From: Labilithrix sp.
Lineage (GTDB): Bacteria; Myxococcota_A; Polyangia; Polyangiales; Polyangiaceae
Length of the DNA stretch: 35,619 bases
Assembly (NCBI GenBank): GCA_019637175.1
Contig: JAHBWD010000079.1
Span: forward strand, 1 to 35,619
Reading direction: 5' to 3'
Positions 1 to 8,406 of the stretch are shown one piece after another (within the stretch, counting starts at the first letter, position 1; each line of letters begins with the position of its first letter). The position numbers and the translations under genes are program-made. The notes below the pieces were generated by a model. It saw only the letters and a program-made list of their open reading frames with translations. It did no database searches and had not been told where the DNA came from.

Positions 1-711
1 GCCTCGCTCGACGTAGAAGGCGCCGGATTGATGAGGATTTTCGCCGTAGCGAAGGCCGTACGCGCGCTCGAACGGCAGCGTCAGGTACTGCGGATACGGG
101 CTCGCGCCGACGGTGCCGTCGGGATCCTGCGCGCGCGGGCCCGAGAGCACGCCGCTGATCGCCGCGTCGTACGCCGCGGTGTGCGCGAACGCTTTCGCCG
201 CGAGCTCGCGGCGCGTGATCGGCGAGACCTCGCCGTCTTTCTCGATCTCGGCGAGCACCTTGTCGTAATCGTTCGGATCGCACACGATCGCGACGCGCGC
301 GTGGTTCTTCGCCGCCGAGCGCACCATCGACGGACCGCCGATGTCGATGTTCTCGATCAGCTCCTCGTATCCAGCGAGCGGATTGTCGGCGACTTTCTCG
401 AACGGGTAGAGGTTGACGACGACGAGGTCGATGAAGCGCGCGCCGAGCTTGGCGAGATCCTGATCGTCGGTCCCCTCCCGCGCGAGGATGCCGCCGTGGA
501 CGCGCGGATGGAGCGTCTTGACCCGCCCGCCCATGACCTCGGGCGAGCCCGTGTAGCTCTCCACCGTCTCCACCGCGATGCCTTCGGCCGAGAGCGCCTT
601 CGCCGTGCCGCCGCTCGACAGCAGCGTCACGCCCCGCTTCGCGAGCGCGGCCGCGAAGCGCATGAGGCCGGTCTTGTCGGAGACGGAGAGCAGAGCGGTG
701 CGGATCGGCAT
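1..711 (-). CDS. purH: PurH, bifunctional AICAR transformylase / IMP cyclohydrolase (N-terminal part, cut by window edge)
   Basis: PurH performs the last two steps of IMP synthesis in the cytosol: formylation of AICAR, then ring closure. Only the first 237 codons are inside the window; the reading frame is still open at base 1. The visible part is the N-terminal IMP-cyclohydrolase (MGS-like) domain. It begins MPIRTALLSVSDKTGL and carries the family signatures LLSSGGTAK, GRVKTLHPRVHGGIL, the VVNLYPFEKV strand, NIDIGGPSMVRSAAKN, and the start of the LRYGENPHQ linker. The ATG at 711 is the family's usual start. It lies 6 nt after a TTGACC-17-TAGACC promoter-like pair and has no Shine-Dalgarno sequence, so translation may be leaderless. 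The upstream neighbour is divergent. Identification is secure. Confidence 0.95.
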   Translation of the reverse strand, partial: MPIRTALLSVSDKTGLMRFAAALAKRGVTLLSSGGTAKALSAEGIAVETVESYTGSPEVMGGRVKTLHPRVHGGILAREGTDDQDLAKLGARFIDLVVVNLYPFEKVADNPLAGYEELIENIDIGGPSMVRSAAKNHARVAIVCDPNDYDKVLAEIEKDGEVSPITRRELAAKAFAHTAAYDAAISGVLSGPRAQDPDGTVGASPYPQYLTLPFERAYGLRYGENPHQSGAFYVERG

Positions 712-717
712 ACGGCG

Positions 718-746
718 GGTCTAGTAACCCCCGTCGAGGCGGTCAA
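718..746 (-). promoter_or_regulatory. Putative purH promoter, leaderless type
   Basis: On the minus strand TTGACC (746-741) is followed after exactly 17 nt by TAGACC (723-718). The purH ATG starts 6 nt after the hexamer, where transcription would be expected to begin. The -35 matches the consensus at five of six bases. Assignment is by pattern only. Confidence 0.5.
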
Positions 747-804
747 TGCACGGCCGACCACGGGCGTCGCGTATGCTCGAGCGCTCGTCCTGACGAGAGG
801 CCCC

Positions 805-1080
805 GTGTTCCGCGAACCCCCTTCGAGACCGCACGATCCAAACGATCCCGATCCGCACGACGAGGGCGCTCTCGTGGCTGCCCACGGGCGCATCCGCTGC
901 CCGCGGTGCAGCTGGCAGCCCCGCAAGCACGATCGCTGGCAGTGCTCGTGCTTGCACATATGGAACACGTTCGATACCCGCGGCGTCTGCCCTGCGTGCC
1001 ACCGGCAGTGGCTCGACACGCAGTGCCTGCGTTGCCAGGAGTGGTCGAAGCACGAGGCGTGGTACGCCGCAGACGGCTGA
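805..1080 (+). CDS. Small cysteine-rich zinc-ribbon protein, function unknown
   Basis: A 91-residue protein with four Cys pairs: CPRC (about 32-35), CSC (47-49), CPAC (62-65) and CLRC (74-77). His and Trp are interspersed. This is the layout of a double zinc ribbon that could bind two zinc ions. The N-terminal 25 residues are Pro/Asp/His-rich and probably unstructured. The GTG at 805 is chosen because AGAGG ends 4 nt upstream and the conserved-looking part begins just after it; the frame stays open far upstream, but that part is antisense to purH. No enzyme motif is visible. It ends 6 nt from the ung stop codon on the other strand. It could be a DNA- or protein-binding adaptor. I do not recognise a named family. 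Confidence 0.7.
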   Translation: MFREPPSRPHDPNDPDPHDEGALVAAHGRIRCPRCSWQPRKHDRWQCSCLHIWNTFDTRGVCPACHRQWLDTQCLRCQEWSKHEAWYAADG

Positions 1081-1090
1081 CGCTCGTCAG
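1077..1090. terminator. Short hairpin carrying both convergent stop codons
   Basis: CTGAC and GTCAG flank a 4-nt GCTC loop. The left arm contains the TGA of the zinc-ribbon gene and the right arm the TGA of ung on the other strand. With only 5 bp and no T tract it is a weak candidate for a two-way terminator. Confidence 0.25.
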
Positions 1091-1764
1091 CTCGCGTCCC
1101 TCGAGAGCGACCAGTCGACCGGCGCGCGCCCGGCCTCGACGAGCGCCCGGTTGATCGCGGAGAACGGCTTCGATCCGAAGAACTTCTTCGCCGAGAGCGG
1201 CGACGGGTGCGCGCCCTCGATGACGACGTGACGCGCGCGATCGACGAGCTTGGCCTTGGCCCGCGCGTGCGCGCCCCAGAGGCAGAAGACGACCGCGTCG
1301 CCGATCTCGTTCACGTTCGCGATGACCGCGTCGGTGAACGTCTCCCAGCCCTTGTTCTTGTGCGACGCGGGCTCGTGGGCCACCACGGTGAGCACCGTAT
1401 TGAGGAGGAGGACGCCCTGGCGCGCCCACGCCGAGAGATCGCCGTGATCGGGCGCGTCGAGCCCGAGATCGCTCTTCAGCTCGCGAAAGATGTTCTTCAG
1501 CGAAGGCGGGGGCTTCGTCGGCGAGCGAACGGAGAAGCACAGGCCGTGCGCCTGCCCATCGTCGTGATACGGATCCTGCCCGAGCAAGACGACCTTCACC
1601 CGATCGCGCGGCGTGAGCTCCAGCGCACGAAAGACGTCGTCTTCAGGGGGAAATATCTTCTTGGTCGCGCGCTCCGCGGCGAGGAAGGCCGCGAGCTCGG
1701 CGAAGTAGGCCTTGGTCGCTTCGTCGCCGACGAAACGCCGCCAACTCGCGGGGATCTGCATCAT
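1087..1764 (-). CDS. ung: Uracil-DNA glycosylase, family 1 (Ung)
   Basis: Ung removes uracil from DNA and so starts base-excision repair of deaminated cytosine or misincorporated dUMP. The 225 residues match the usual length. The water-activating loop GQDPYHDDGQAHGLCFSV (Asp in GQDPYH at about 62-67), the proline-rich loop KPPPSLKNIF, the GVLLLNTVLTV strand and the minor-groove intercalation loop HPSPLS with its catalytic His are all present. The protein begins MMQIPASWRRF; either ATG could be used and no strong Shine-Dalgarno sequence separates them. It diverges from the PARP gene, with 134 nt between them. It is probably housekeeping, although its position beside a PARP/ligase/retron cluster may not be accidental. 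Confidence 0.95.
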   Translation of the reverse strand: MMQIPASWRRFVGDEATKAYFAELAAFLAAERATKKIFPPEDDVFRALELTPRDRVKVVLLGQDPYHDDGQAHGLCFSVRSPTKPPPSLKNIFRELKSDLGLDAPDHGDLSAWARQGVLLLNTVLTVVAHEPASHKNKGWETFTDAVIANVNEIGDAVVFCLWGAHARAKAKLVDRARHVVIEGAHPSPLSAKKFFGSKPFSAINRALVEAGRAPVDWSLSRDAS

Positions 1765-1898
1765 CTCTGGCTCACTTTTTTGTGCGACAGCTCCGCGGCA
1801 GAGCGCTCTAGGCTAGCGACCTTCTCGATGGAAGACTCGCCGCGGAGTCCTCGTACGACTTCGGCATGCATGCAGGCGATCAGCAGGACCGGTGAGCG
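1765..1898. promoter_or_regulatory. Divergent control region between ung and the PARP-retron operon
   Basis: This 134-nt gap must hold the promoters of ung and of the 11.8-kb operon. It contains two short perfect palindromes, AGAGCGCTCT (1800-1809) and GCATGCATGC (1864-1873), which are possible operators. No convincing -35/-10 pair is visible; TAGGCT at 1809-1814 is the best -10 candidate for the plus strand. Confidence 0.35.
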
Positions 1899-3326
1899 AT
1901 GCCCAGCGTGAAAGCGTGGAAAAACGGCGACCCGGCGGCCCCCTCCTTCCCCGAGAGCTTCGAGCTGCTCAAGAAGGCCGTCCTCCAAGTGACGGACATC
2001 AAGACGAACCGCAACAAGTACTACGCGATCGAGCTCCATCAAGCCGCCGGGAGCTTCCGGGTCTTCACCCACTACGGGCGCACCGACGATCTGGAGACCA
2101 ACCCCGACGCGGGCGCGAAAGAGTCTCGCTTCTTCCTCGACGGCTTGGAAGCGACGGCCTGCTACGAGCAGATCTTCCGCGAGAAGACGTCGCCGAAGAA
2201 GGGCTACAAAGAGGTGTCACTCGCCTCGAGCAAGATCGGCTCGCAGAAGGCGCGCGGCGCGAGCGTGGGCGAGGTCGACGCGAAGACCGTCGCCAAGATC
2301 GCCGAGGGCAACAAAGACAAGCCGCCGCCGAAGGTGTCGTCGCTCCCGCCCGACATCCAGGAGCTCGTCTCGTACATCTACGCGGAGGCGACGAACGCGC
2401 TCACGAGCACCGTCGCCGCGAAGATCACCGCCAACGGCATCGAGACGCCGCTCGGCGTCCTCACGATCGGTCAGATCGAGCGGGGCGAGGTGATCCTCCA
2501 GGATCTCTACCGGCTCTTCCAGGCGTCGAGCAGGAACCGCAGCGAGATGGAGCGCCTCTCGGGCGAGTTCTACACGTGCGTCCCCCACCGCATCGGGCGC
2601 ACGCGCAGCGCGATCGCCGAGGCGGTCATCGACTCGATGGAAGACTTCCAGCAGAAGCAGGAGACGCTCCAGCTGATGAAGGACATGCTGAGCGTCGACG
2701 GCGACGCCTCGGGTGGCAGCGTCCTCTTCGATTCGAAGGTCGACGCGCAGTACGAAGCGCTCCGCTGCGAGCTCGCCCCGATCGAGAAGAAGAACCCGAT
2801 CTACCGCGAGATGGAAGAGCTCATCCTCCGCAGCCAGATCAAGACGAAGACGATCGCGGTCCGCAACATCTACACGGTCATGCGGTCCGACGAGTGGGAG
2901 GCGTACGACGGCAAGATCGGCAACGAGCGCCTCTTGCTCCACGGATCGCGCATCAAGAACTGGGTGGGGCTGCTCTCGCGCGGCATCCTCCTGCCGAAGA
3001 TCGTCGTGAGCATGGGCGTCAACCGAACCGACGCGGGCTGGCTCGGCAACGGCATCTACTTCGGCGACGCCGCGTGCACGAGCGCCTTCTACACGACGGC
3101 CGGAAAGAAGGGCACGCGCTTCATGGCCGTCGCCCGCGTCGCGCTCGGCAAGATGCGCGAGTACACGAAGATCACCTACGGGCTCAACGAGCCGCCGCCC
3201 GGCTACGACAGCTGTCACGGCGTCCGTCACACGCCGAAGACGCCGTCGCAGTTTGCCGACGACGAATACGTGGTCTATCGCACCAACCGCCAGCGCATCG
3301 AGGCGCTCGTCGAGTTCACGAACTGA
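1899..3326 (+). CDS. WGR-domain poly(ADP-ribose) polymerase (bacterial PARP)
   Basis: Predicted NAD+:ADP-ribosyltransferase of the DNA-damage-activated PARP class, 475 aa. A WGR domain (about 25-105, core HYGR at 58-61) is expected to bind DNA ends. An alpha-helical PARP regulatory domain (about 148-270, with SLPPDIQELVSYIY and GVLTIGQIERGEVIL) is followed by the ART catalytic fold (290-475). The triad is intact: His348 in LLLHGSR, Tyr387 in GNGIYFGD, Glu456 in DDEYVVY. That is the H-Y-E set of PARP1, so chain elongation is possible. There is no BRCT domain or zinc finger. The ATG at 1899 follows a weak GGTGA. It is the first gene of the operon; a macrodomain gene follows 15 nt downstream, giving a writer-reader/eraser pair. 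Bacterial PARPs of this build are known but sporadic, so horizontal origin is possible. Confidence 0.93.
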   Translation: MPSVKAWKNGDPAAPSFPESFELLKKAVLQVTDIKTNRNKYYAIELHQAAGSFRVFTHYGRTDDLETNPDAGAKESRFFLDGLEATACYEQIFREKTSPKKGYKEVSLASSKIGSQKARGASVGEVDAKTVAKIAEGNKDKPPPKVSSLPPDIQELVSYIYAEATNALTSTVAAKITANGIETPLGVLTIGQIERGEVILQDLYRLFQASSRNRSEMERLSGEFYTCVPHRIGRTRSAIAEAVIDSMEDFQQKQETLQLMKDMLSVDGDASGGSVLFDSKVDAQYEALRCELAPIEKKNPIYREMEELILRSQIKTKTIAVRNIYTVMRSDEWEAYDGKIGNERLLLHGSRIKNWVGLLSRGILLPKIVVSMGVNRTDAGWLGNGIYFGDAACTSAFYTTAGKKGTRFMAVARVALGKMREYTKITYGLNEPPPGYDSCHGVRHTPKTPSQFADDEYVVYRTNRQRIEALVEFTN

Positions 3327-3341
3327 GAGGACATCCAGCGC

Positions 3342-4094
3342 ATGCTCGTTCGCGTCATCCTCGTCGACATCAATCCGAAAATGGTCGCTGCGTGGAGATC
3401 CACCTTCGAGGAGAACCCCGAGGTCGACATCCTCAGCGGATCGATGCTCGATCAGCAGGTCTCGGCGTGGGTCAGCCCCACCAACGCCAAAGGCAGCATG
3501 GACGGCGGGCTCGACGCCGTCGTCAAGAAGCACTTCGGCCAGAAGATCGAGACGGCACTCCAGAAGGAGATCGCCGCGCGCTATGGGGGAAACTTCCCGG
3601 TCGGGCACGCGCTCTCGGTCGAGACCGGCAAAGACATGCCGCGCTACTTGATCTCCACGCCGACGATGACCGCTTCGTCCGAAGACATCAGCGACACCCT
3701 CAACGTCGCGCTCGCGTGCGCCGCCGCCTTCCAGGCGGTGCACATGCGCAACGCCGTCACGCCCGGCTCGATCCGCAGCGTCGCGCTGCCCGGCCTCGGC
3801 GCCAACACCGGCAAGGTCCCGGCCGAGATCTGCGCCGACCTGATGTGGACGGCGTACAACCTCTTTCGCGAGAAGGAGTTCACCGACTTTGGCGAGCTGC
3901 GCAAGGCGCTCGAAGAGGAGCTCGGCCCGCTCGGCTCGACGAGCGGCAAGGCGCACGGCGCCTCGAAGGCCAAGGCCGTCGCCAAGGCGCCCGTCGCCGA
4001 CTTCGACGATCACGACGAGGACGACGACGACGACGAGGACGACGAGGACGACGAGGACGAGGACGGCGAGGACGAAGACTTCGACGATCACTGA
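3342..4094 (+). CDS. Macrodomain protein with polyacidic tail (predicted ADP-ribose binder/hydrolase)
   Basis: A 250-aa protein. Residues 1 to about 195 form a macrodomain. The N-terminal strands lead to VSPTNAKGSMDGGLDAVV (44-61), whose Asn48 and Asp54-Gly-Gly lie where macrodomains hold and hydrolyse ADP-ribose, and the phosphate loop is ALPGLGANTGKVP (148-160). This is the phage/bacterial SPTNxxGxMDGGxD subgroup. After an Ala/Lys linker, residues 220-250 are almost only Asp and Glu. The tail could mimic DNA or hold a basic partner such as a modified protein. Placed directly after the PARP gene and overlapping the next gene by 1 nt (TGATG), it most likely reads or removes ADP-ribose made by the PARP. 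Whether it hydrolyses protein, DNA or free substrates cannot be read from sequence. Confidence 0.9.
   Translation: MLVRVILVDINPKMVAAWRSTFEENPEVDILSGSMLDQQVSAWVSPTNAKGSMDGGLDAVVKKHFGQKIETALQKEIAARYGGNFPVGHALSVETGKDMPRYLISTPTMTASSEDISDTLNVALACAAAFQAVHMRNAVTPGSIRSVALPGLGANTGKVPAEICADLMWTAYNLFREKEFTDFGELRKALEEELGPLGSTSGKAHGASKAKAVAKAPVADFDDHDEDDDDDEDDEDDEDEDGEDEDFDDH
3999..4091 (+). repeat. Asp/Glu-codon low-complexity tract
   Basis: The end of the macrodomain gene is a run of GAC/GAG codons giving about 31 mostly acidic residues. It is a simple-sequence stretch likely to vary in length between strains. Confidence 0.8.
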
Positions 4095-6619
4095 TGCACG
4101 TTCGGCTCTACAGACCGGCCGGGCCGGATCGCGTCGCGTTCGTCTCGGAGCTTCCCGCGTCCGGGGGCGACGGCTTGCTCGTCCAGGTGGCGAGAGGGCC
4201 GACGCGCGACAAGCTCGGCGCGCCGAAGCTCCTCGGGCCGATGACGCGCGAGGTCGCCGATCAGATCTTCGCGCGCGAGGTCGAGGCGCTGCGCGCCGAG
4301 GGCTTCGTCCGCAGCGGCCTCGCCGATCTGCTCCTCCGCCTCGACAGCAAGCGTCGATCGCGGCGCGCGCTCGCGGCGCGCCGCCTCGGGTGGCTCCGCG
4401 AGCGCGCGGCGGTCGAGCCGCTCCTCGCGCTCGCCGCGAAGGCGAACGAAGAGCTCCCCGTCGTCGTCGACGCCCTCGGCGAGATCGGCGATCCGCTCGC
4501 GATCCCCGTCGCGCGCGCGGCCGCCGAGCGAAAGCTCCTCTCGCGCCGCCGCTCGGGGGTCGAGGCGCTCCGCAAGCTCGCGGATCTCGAAGGCATTTCG
4601 GACGCGCGAACGCGCGCGCTGGAGCGCATCCCCGCGAGCGTCCAGGCCGTCCTCGCGAGCGTCGACGCGGGCACCGCCGACGCGACCGCGCTCGCGATCG
4701 CGCTCGGCGAGGTGCCCGTCAAGGATCGCGGCCTCGCGATCGACTCCGTCTACGAGCTCGGCCTCGACACGTGCGCCGCGGCCGTGCGCCACGCGCTCAC
4801 GCAGCTCGCGGACACGCCGCTCGAGGCGCCCCACGTGTGGCGGTACACGAAGAGCGTCTTCAAGCGCGCGATGCTCCGCCACGACGGACCGACGTTCGGC
4901 GTCCTCGCGCACGCCATCGAGCGCAAGGTCGGCCGCGTGAGCGGGGAGACGTCGACGGTGAAGTCGGGCCTCGACGGTCAGATGAAGAGCGTGCGCATCT
5001 TCGGCGCGAAGACGCAGCGCTACGTGGCGCGCCTCTCGTGGCGCCACCTGCGAATGCTCGGCCGCTATCGACCCGATCTGTACGCGATGACGGCGGCCGA
5101 GGTGCTCACACACTACACCGACGACGACGCGCAGACGCCGCACGGCCTCTACGGCAGCTACGCACGCTGCTACCTGCTCGGTCGGATCCTCTACGGCTCG
5201 AGCACGCGCTTCGTCCTCGATCACCGCACGCTGCGCTTCCGCCTGAAGAGCGCGTCGGTTTCGAAGCCGCCCCCGAACGCGCGCGAAGAGGCCTTCCCCG
5301 AGCTCTGGGATCGCGCTCCGCTCGCGTACGTGCGCGCGCTCGCCGGCGCGAAGCTCGTGCTCGTGCAGGAGCTCGCGTACGCCGCGCTGGTCGCGCGCCA
5401 CGAAGCGGCGCTCCGCGAAGCGCCGCACGCGTGGGTCGTGCAGATGCTCGGCGCGCCTTACCCGCCGACGGTGGAGCTCGGCCTCGCCGAGCTCCGGCGA
5501 CGCTTCGATCCGCACGGCCCCGACTGGAGTCTCGTGATCGCCGTGCTCCACGACGAGCGCGCGCTCGTGCGCGATCTCGGCCTCGAGTGGATCGGCCTCA
5601 CCCTCCCTCTCTGGACGCTGACGCCCCACCGCGTCGTGCAGCTCCTCTCGGGAGGCGACGGCACCGCGCGCTCGGCGGTCGCCGCGCACGTCGTCTCCGC
5701 GCTCGCGATCGCCTCGCCCGACGCGCGCCGCGCGATGGCCCTCGCGATCCTCGACGCGCTGAGGGCGCCCGAGCCCGCGGAGGGCGCGCACGATCCCTAC
5801 GGCGCGATCGCGCGCGCGCTCGGCACCGAGATCGCCGCGAACGCCTCGGCGAGCGATCTCCTCGGCATGCTCGGCGCCGCTTCCGCGGCCGCGCGCGCCG
5901 CGGCCGCGAGCGCCCTCGCCGTTCACCCCGACGTCGACGCGATCATCGGCCCCGCCGAGCTCGCCTTCCTCGGCTCGCACGCGCAGGTCGCGCTCCGTGA
6001 GGCCGCGCGCGCGCTCCTCCGCCGCCGGAGCCCCGCGCTCCGCTCCGATCCTTCGTCGCTCTTCGATCTGCTCGACAGCGAGTGGCCCGACATGCGCGCG
6101 TTCGCCGCGGAGCTGCTCGGCGCCGTCGTCGACGCCTCGACCCTCTCCGTCGACGCCGTGGTCGGCATCGTCGACTCGACGTACCCCGACGTGCAGGATC
6201 TCGGCAAGGCGCTGATCGCGCGCCGCATCGCCGATCTGCCGACGAGCGAGCTCCTCGCGAAGCTCCTCGAGCACCCGCACCCGAACATGCGGCGCTTCGT
6301 GCTCGATCTCGTCGTCGCGCACCTCAAGGAAGGCTTCGTCGCGCTCGCCTCCACCGAGGAAATGTTCCGCGCCATCTTCCTCGACACCTCGCCCGATCGA
6401 TCGCTCAAGCGAGACGCGATCGCGTTCCTCGAGAAGCGCGGCTGCGTCGACGAGCGGCAGGCCGAGATCGCGCTGCGCCTCCTCGTCGAGGTCGTCAAGA
6501 GCAAGACCGTCTTCGACTTCGATCTCGCGCTCGGCGCGATCACCACGATCAAGTTCACGCAGCTCACGAGCGACGTCACCGAGGCGAGCGCCCCTCTCTC
6601 CATCGACGAGGAGACGTGA
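4094..6619 (+). CDS. Large HEAT/ARM-repeat protein, retron accessory (type XIII-like)
   Basis: An 841-aa soluble protein built mostly of paired helices. Repeats are clearest at about 95-160 (AARRLGWLRERAAVEPLLALA, then VVDALGEIGDPLAIPVARAA) and again at about 440-840. The first 75 residues look like a small beta domain ending in a helix with LLVQVARGPTRDKLG, which could be a diverged WGR domain; this is tentative. There are no catalytic motifs. The ATG shares one base with the macrodomain stop and the end overlaps the next GTG by 4 nt, so translation is coupled on both sides. As I remember the retron classification, type XIII retrons pair the RT with an ARM/HEAT protein and a WH-SWIM protein, and this gene fits the first role. 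It may scaffold the RT-msDNA complex or carry the toxic output. Confidence 0.8.
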   Translation: MHVRLYRPAGPDRVAFVSELPASGGDGLLVQVARGPTRDKLGAPKLLGPMTREVADQIFAREVEALRAEGFVRSGLADLLLRLDSKRRSRRALAARRLGWLRERAAVEPLLALAAKANEELPVVVDALGEIGDPLAIPVARAAAERKLLSRRRSGVEALRKLADLEGISDARTRALERIPASVQAVLASVDAGTADATALAIALGEVPVKDRGLAIDSVYELGLDTCAAAVRHALTQLADTPLEAPHVWRYTKSVFKRAMLRHDGPTFGVLAHAIERKVGRVSGETSTVKSGLDGQMKSVRIFGAKTQRYVARLSWRHLRMLGRYRPDLYAMTAAEVLTHYTDDDAQTPHGLYGSYARCYLLGRILYGSSTRFVLDHRTLRFRLKSASVSKPPPNAREEAFPELWDRAPLAYVRALAGAKLVLVQELAYAALVARHEAALREAPHAWVVQMLGAPYPPTVELGLAELRRRFDPHGPDWSLVIAVLHDERALVRDLGLEWIGLTLPLWTLTPHRVVQLLSGGDGTARSAVAAHVVSALAIASPDARRAMALAILDALRAPEPAEGAHDPYGAIARALGTEIAANASASDLLGMLGAASAAARAAAASALAVHPDVDAIIGPAELAFLGSHAQVALREAARALLRRRSPALRSDPSSLFDLLDSEWPDMRAFAAELLGAVVDASTLSVDAVVGIVDSTYPDVQDLGKALIARRIADLPTSELLAKLLEHPHPNMRRFVLDLVVAHLKEGFVALASTEEMFRAIFLDTSPDRSLKRDAIAFLEKRGCVDERQAEIALRLLVEVVKSKTVFDFDLALGAITTIKFTQLTSDVTEASAPLSIDEET

Positions 6620-8316
6620 TCGTCGAGTTCAAATACAAAGGTCAGAGCGCGATCGTGTCGGGCCTGTCGCGGTCGAAGGTCGCGTTCGCCACCAACGAGG
6701 TGCGCGAGACCGCGTTCTTCAAGGGAGCGCTCGGCCGCCCGCTCGTGTTCCGCGAGGCGATGGGCGCGCTCCACGACGTCGTCATCAGCGACTTCAAGTA
6801 CCACCCGCGCGATCGCTTCGAATTCCAGGAGTGGCTCCGCCGCGAAGACGAAAAGTTCGTGCAGGGCCTCGCCGTCCAGAAGGAGAAGTCGCGCAAGCGC
6901 CTCGAGGAGCTCGAGGCCCAGAAGGCCGCCCTCGACGACATGCGCCGCGCGCGCCTCGCGCCGTTCTACAAGGCGCGCAAGGCGTACTTCGAATACGTCT
7001 TCACGAACGAGTACGAGCTCAACTACCTGCTCGATCCCGTCATCACGGTTCACCCCGACGAGCTCTTCTTCGAGGCCTTCAGCAAGGACGAGAGCACCTA
7101 CGCCCGGCTCGGCGCGCGCTACGACATCTTCGAGCGCATCGACTCGTTCCAGTGCGGCACGACGAACATCGACTTCAGCGCGCGGCTCGCCAAGGAGATG
7201 GATCGCATCCGCTCCTACCGGCGCACCGAGCTCGACATCGCGCCCGGCGGGCTCGAGGTCAAGGTCGGCGATCTCGCGGCGCACAAGGAGAAGAAGATCG
7301 ATCTGCCCGACAGCTGGGTGAACGGCTTTCTCCAGGTGCAGAGCACGATGGCGATGGGGCTCACGAAGCTGCGCGTCGCGGCGATCGACATGTTCAACAT
7401 CGTCCGCTTCTTGAAGCTCCACAAGGCCAAGAAGTCGCCGCGCGCGCTCCGCTACGAGCTCGTGCCGGGGAAGCGCGTCAAGGTGGTGTTCGAGCCGTGG
7501 GAGCACGTCCTCGAGCTGTCGCGCACCGCGATCTACGACGGCCCGAAGCCGCTCAGCATCCGCACGTGGGGGCGCGACAGGCTGAAGGTCCTCTCGCGCC
7601 TCTTGCCCGTGGCGACGACGATCGACGTCTACCTCGCGGGATTCGGCCTGCCGAGCATCTACGTCCTCGATCTCGGCGGGCTCTCGACCTTCACGCTCGG
7701 CCTCTCGGGGTGGACGGAGAACGACTGGACGGGCGGCGCGAAGTTCGACCTCCTCACCCGCCGCCTCTCGGCGACGCCCGAGGAGCTGATGCTCGTCTAC
7801 GAGACGCTGCGCGAGACGCGCCGCGCCAAAGACACCGATCTGGCGATGCGCACGAAGCTCGGCGTCGAGAAGACGCGCAGCGTGCTCTCCCACCTCTGTC
7901 AGATCGGCCGCGCGATGCTCGATCTCTCGACGGGCACCTACCGCCACCGCGATCTCTTCCTCGCGCCGCTCACGCTCAAAGACGCGCTCAGGGCCACGCA
8001 GCCCGCGCAGACCGAGACGTCGAACGAGGCGAAGTCGGCGCGCGCGATCTTCGAAGCCGATCTGGTGAAGATCATCGCGCGCCGTCCGTTCTCCGGCGGC
8101 TTCAAGGTGAGCGGCAGCGCGCGCACCGCGACGGGCCCGCGCGTGCGCCCGCAGATCACGGTCAACCACGCGATCGAGATCGTCGAGGGCACGTGCACCT
8201 GCTCCTTCTTCGCGAGCCACGCGATGACCAAGGGGCCGTGCGAGCACCTGCTCGCGCTGCGCCTCGCGCACATGGCGCGCCTCGATGAAGAAGACAAAGC
8301 GAAAGGAGGCAGCTGA
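6616..8316 (+). CDS. Winged-helix SWIM zinc-finger protein, retron accessory (type XIII-like)
   Basis: A 566-aa protein starting at GTG 6616 with GAGGAG a few bases upstream; the start overlaps the HEAT gene stop as GTGA. Residues 65-120 are charged and helical (a probable coiled coil, EKSRKRLEELEAQKAALDDM). Residues about 388-448 fit a winged helix (DLAMRTKLGVEKTRSVLSHL followed by a beta wing). Near the C-terminus a SWIM finger is complete: Cys527-x-Cys529, then Cys542-x-His544. SWIM fingers bind DNA or protein. Together with the HEAT gene, the msr-msd RNA and the RT, this reproduces the WHSWIM-ARM-RT arrangement I recall for type XIII retrons. The stop codon lies just 7 nt before the first arm of the ncRNA, so the RNA may be cut from the operon transcript unless it has a promoter inside this gene. 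Confidence 0.85.
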   Translation: MIVEFKYKGQSAIVSGLSRSKVAFATNEVRETAFFKGALGRPLVFREAMGALHDVVISDFKYHPRDRFEFQEWLRREDEKFVQGLAVQKEKSRKRLEELEAQKAALDDMRRARLAPFYKARKAYFEYVFTNEYELNYLLDPVITVHPDELFFEAFSKDESTYARLGARYDIFERIDSFQCGTTNIDFSARLAKEMDRIRSYRRTELDIAPGGLEVKVGDLAAHKEKKIDLPDSWVNGFLQVQSTMAMGLTKLRVAAIDMFNIVRFLKLHKAKKSPRALRYELVPGKRVKVVFEPWEHVLELSRTAIYDGPKPLSIRTWGRDRLKVLSRLLPVATTIDVYLAGFGLPSIYVLDLGGLSTFTLGLSGWTENDWTGGAKFDLLTRRLSATPEELMLVYETLRETRRAKDTDLAMRTKLGVEKTRSVLSHLCQIGRAMLDLSTGTYRHRDLFLAPLTLKDALRATQPAQTETSNEAKSARAIFEADLVKIIARRPFSGGFKVSGSARTATGPRVRPQITVNHAIEIVEGTCTCSFFASHAMTKGPCEHLLALRLAHMARLDEEDKAKGGS

Positions 8317-8323
8317 CGAAACG

Positions 8324-8347
8324 GAGGTGATGGAGGATGGGGACGAG
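8324..8347 (+). repeat. Retron a1 inverted-repeat arm
   Basis: Pairs with 8546-8569 over 24 positions with one mismatch (8332 against 8561). It lies 7 nt after the SWIM gene stop. The pairing brings the branching G close to the start of the msd template. Confidence 0.85.
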
Positions 8348-8406
8348 GCCAGCTCTAGCAACCGTGCGGCGTTACGCCGTGCTTGCCTACGTGCCGTGCA
8401 TTCGTC

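Noticed and set aside
28..804. Long open plus-strand frame running into the zinc-ribbon protein
   Set aside because: It is antisense to purH, Arg/Ala-rich as GC-rich shadow frames are, and the ribosome site at 796-800 supports a start at 805.
2217..4091. 624-codon minus-strand frame opposite the PARP and macrodomain genes
   Set aside because: Its poly-Val/Leu start is the complement of the acidic tail codons; it is a shadow frame, not a membrane protein.
1892..4093. Plus-strand frame of more than 700 codons before the HEAT gene
   Set aside because: It overlaps the PARP and macrodomain genes in another frame and is Arg-rich throughout; only its last part from 4094 is a real gene.
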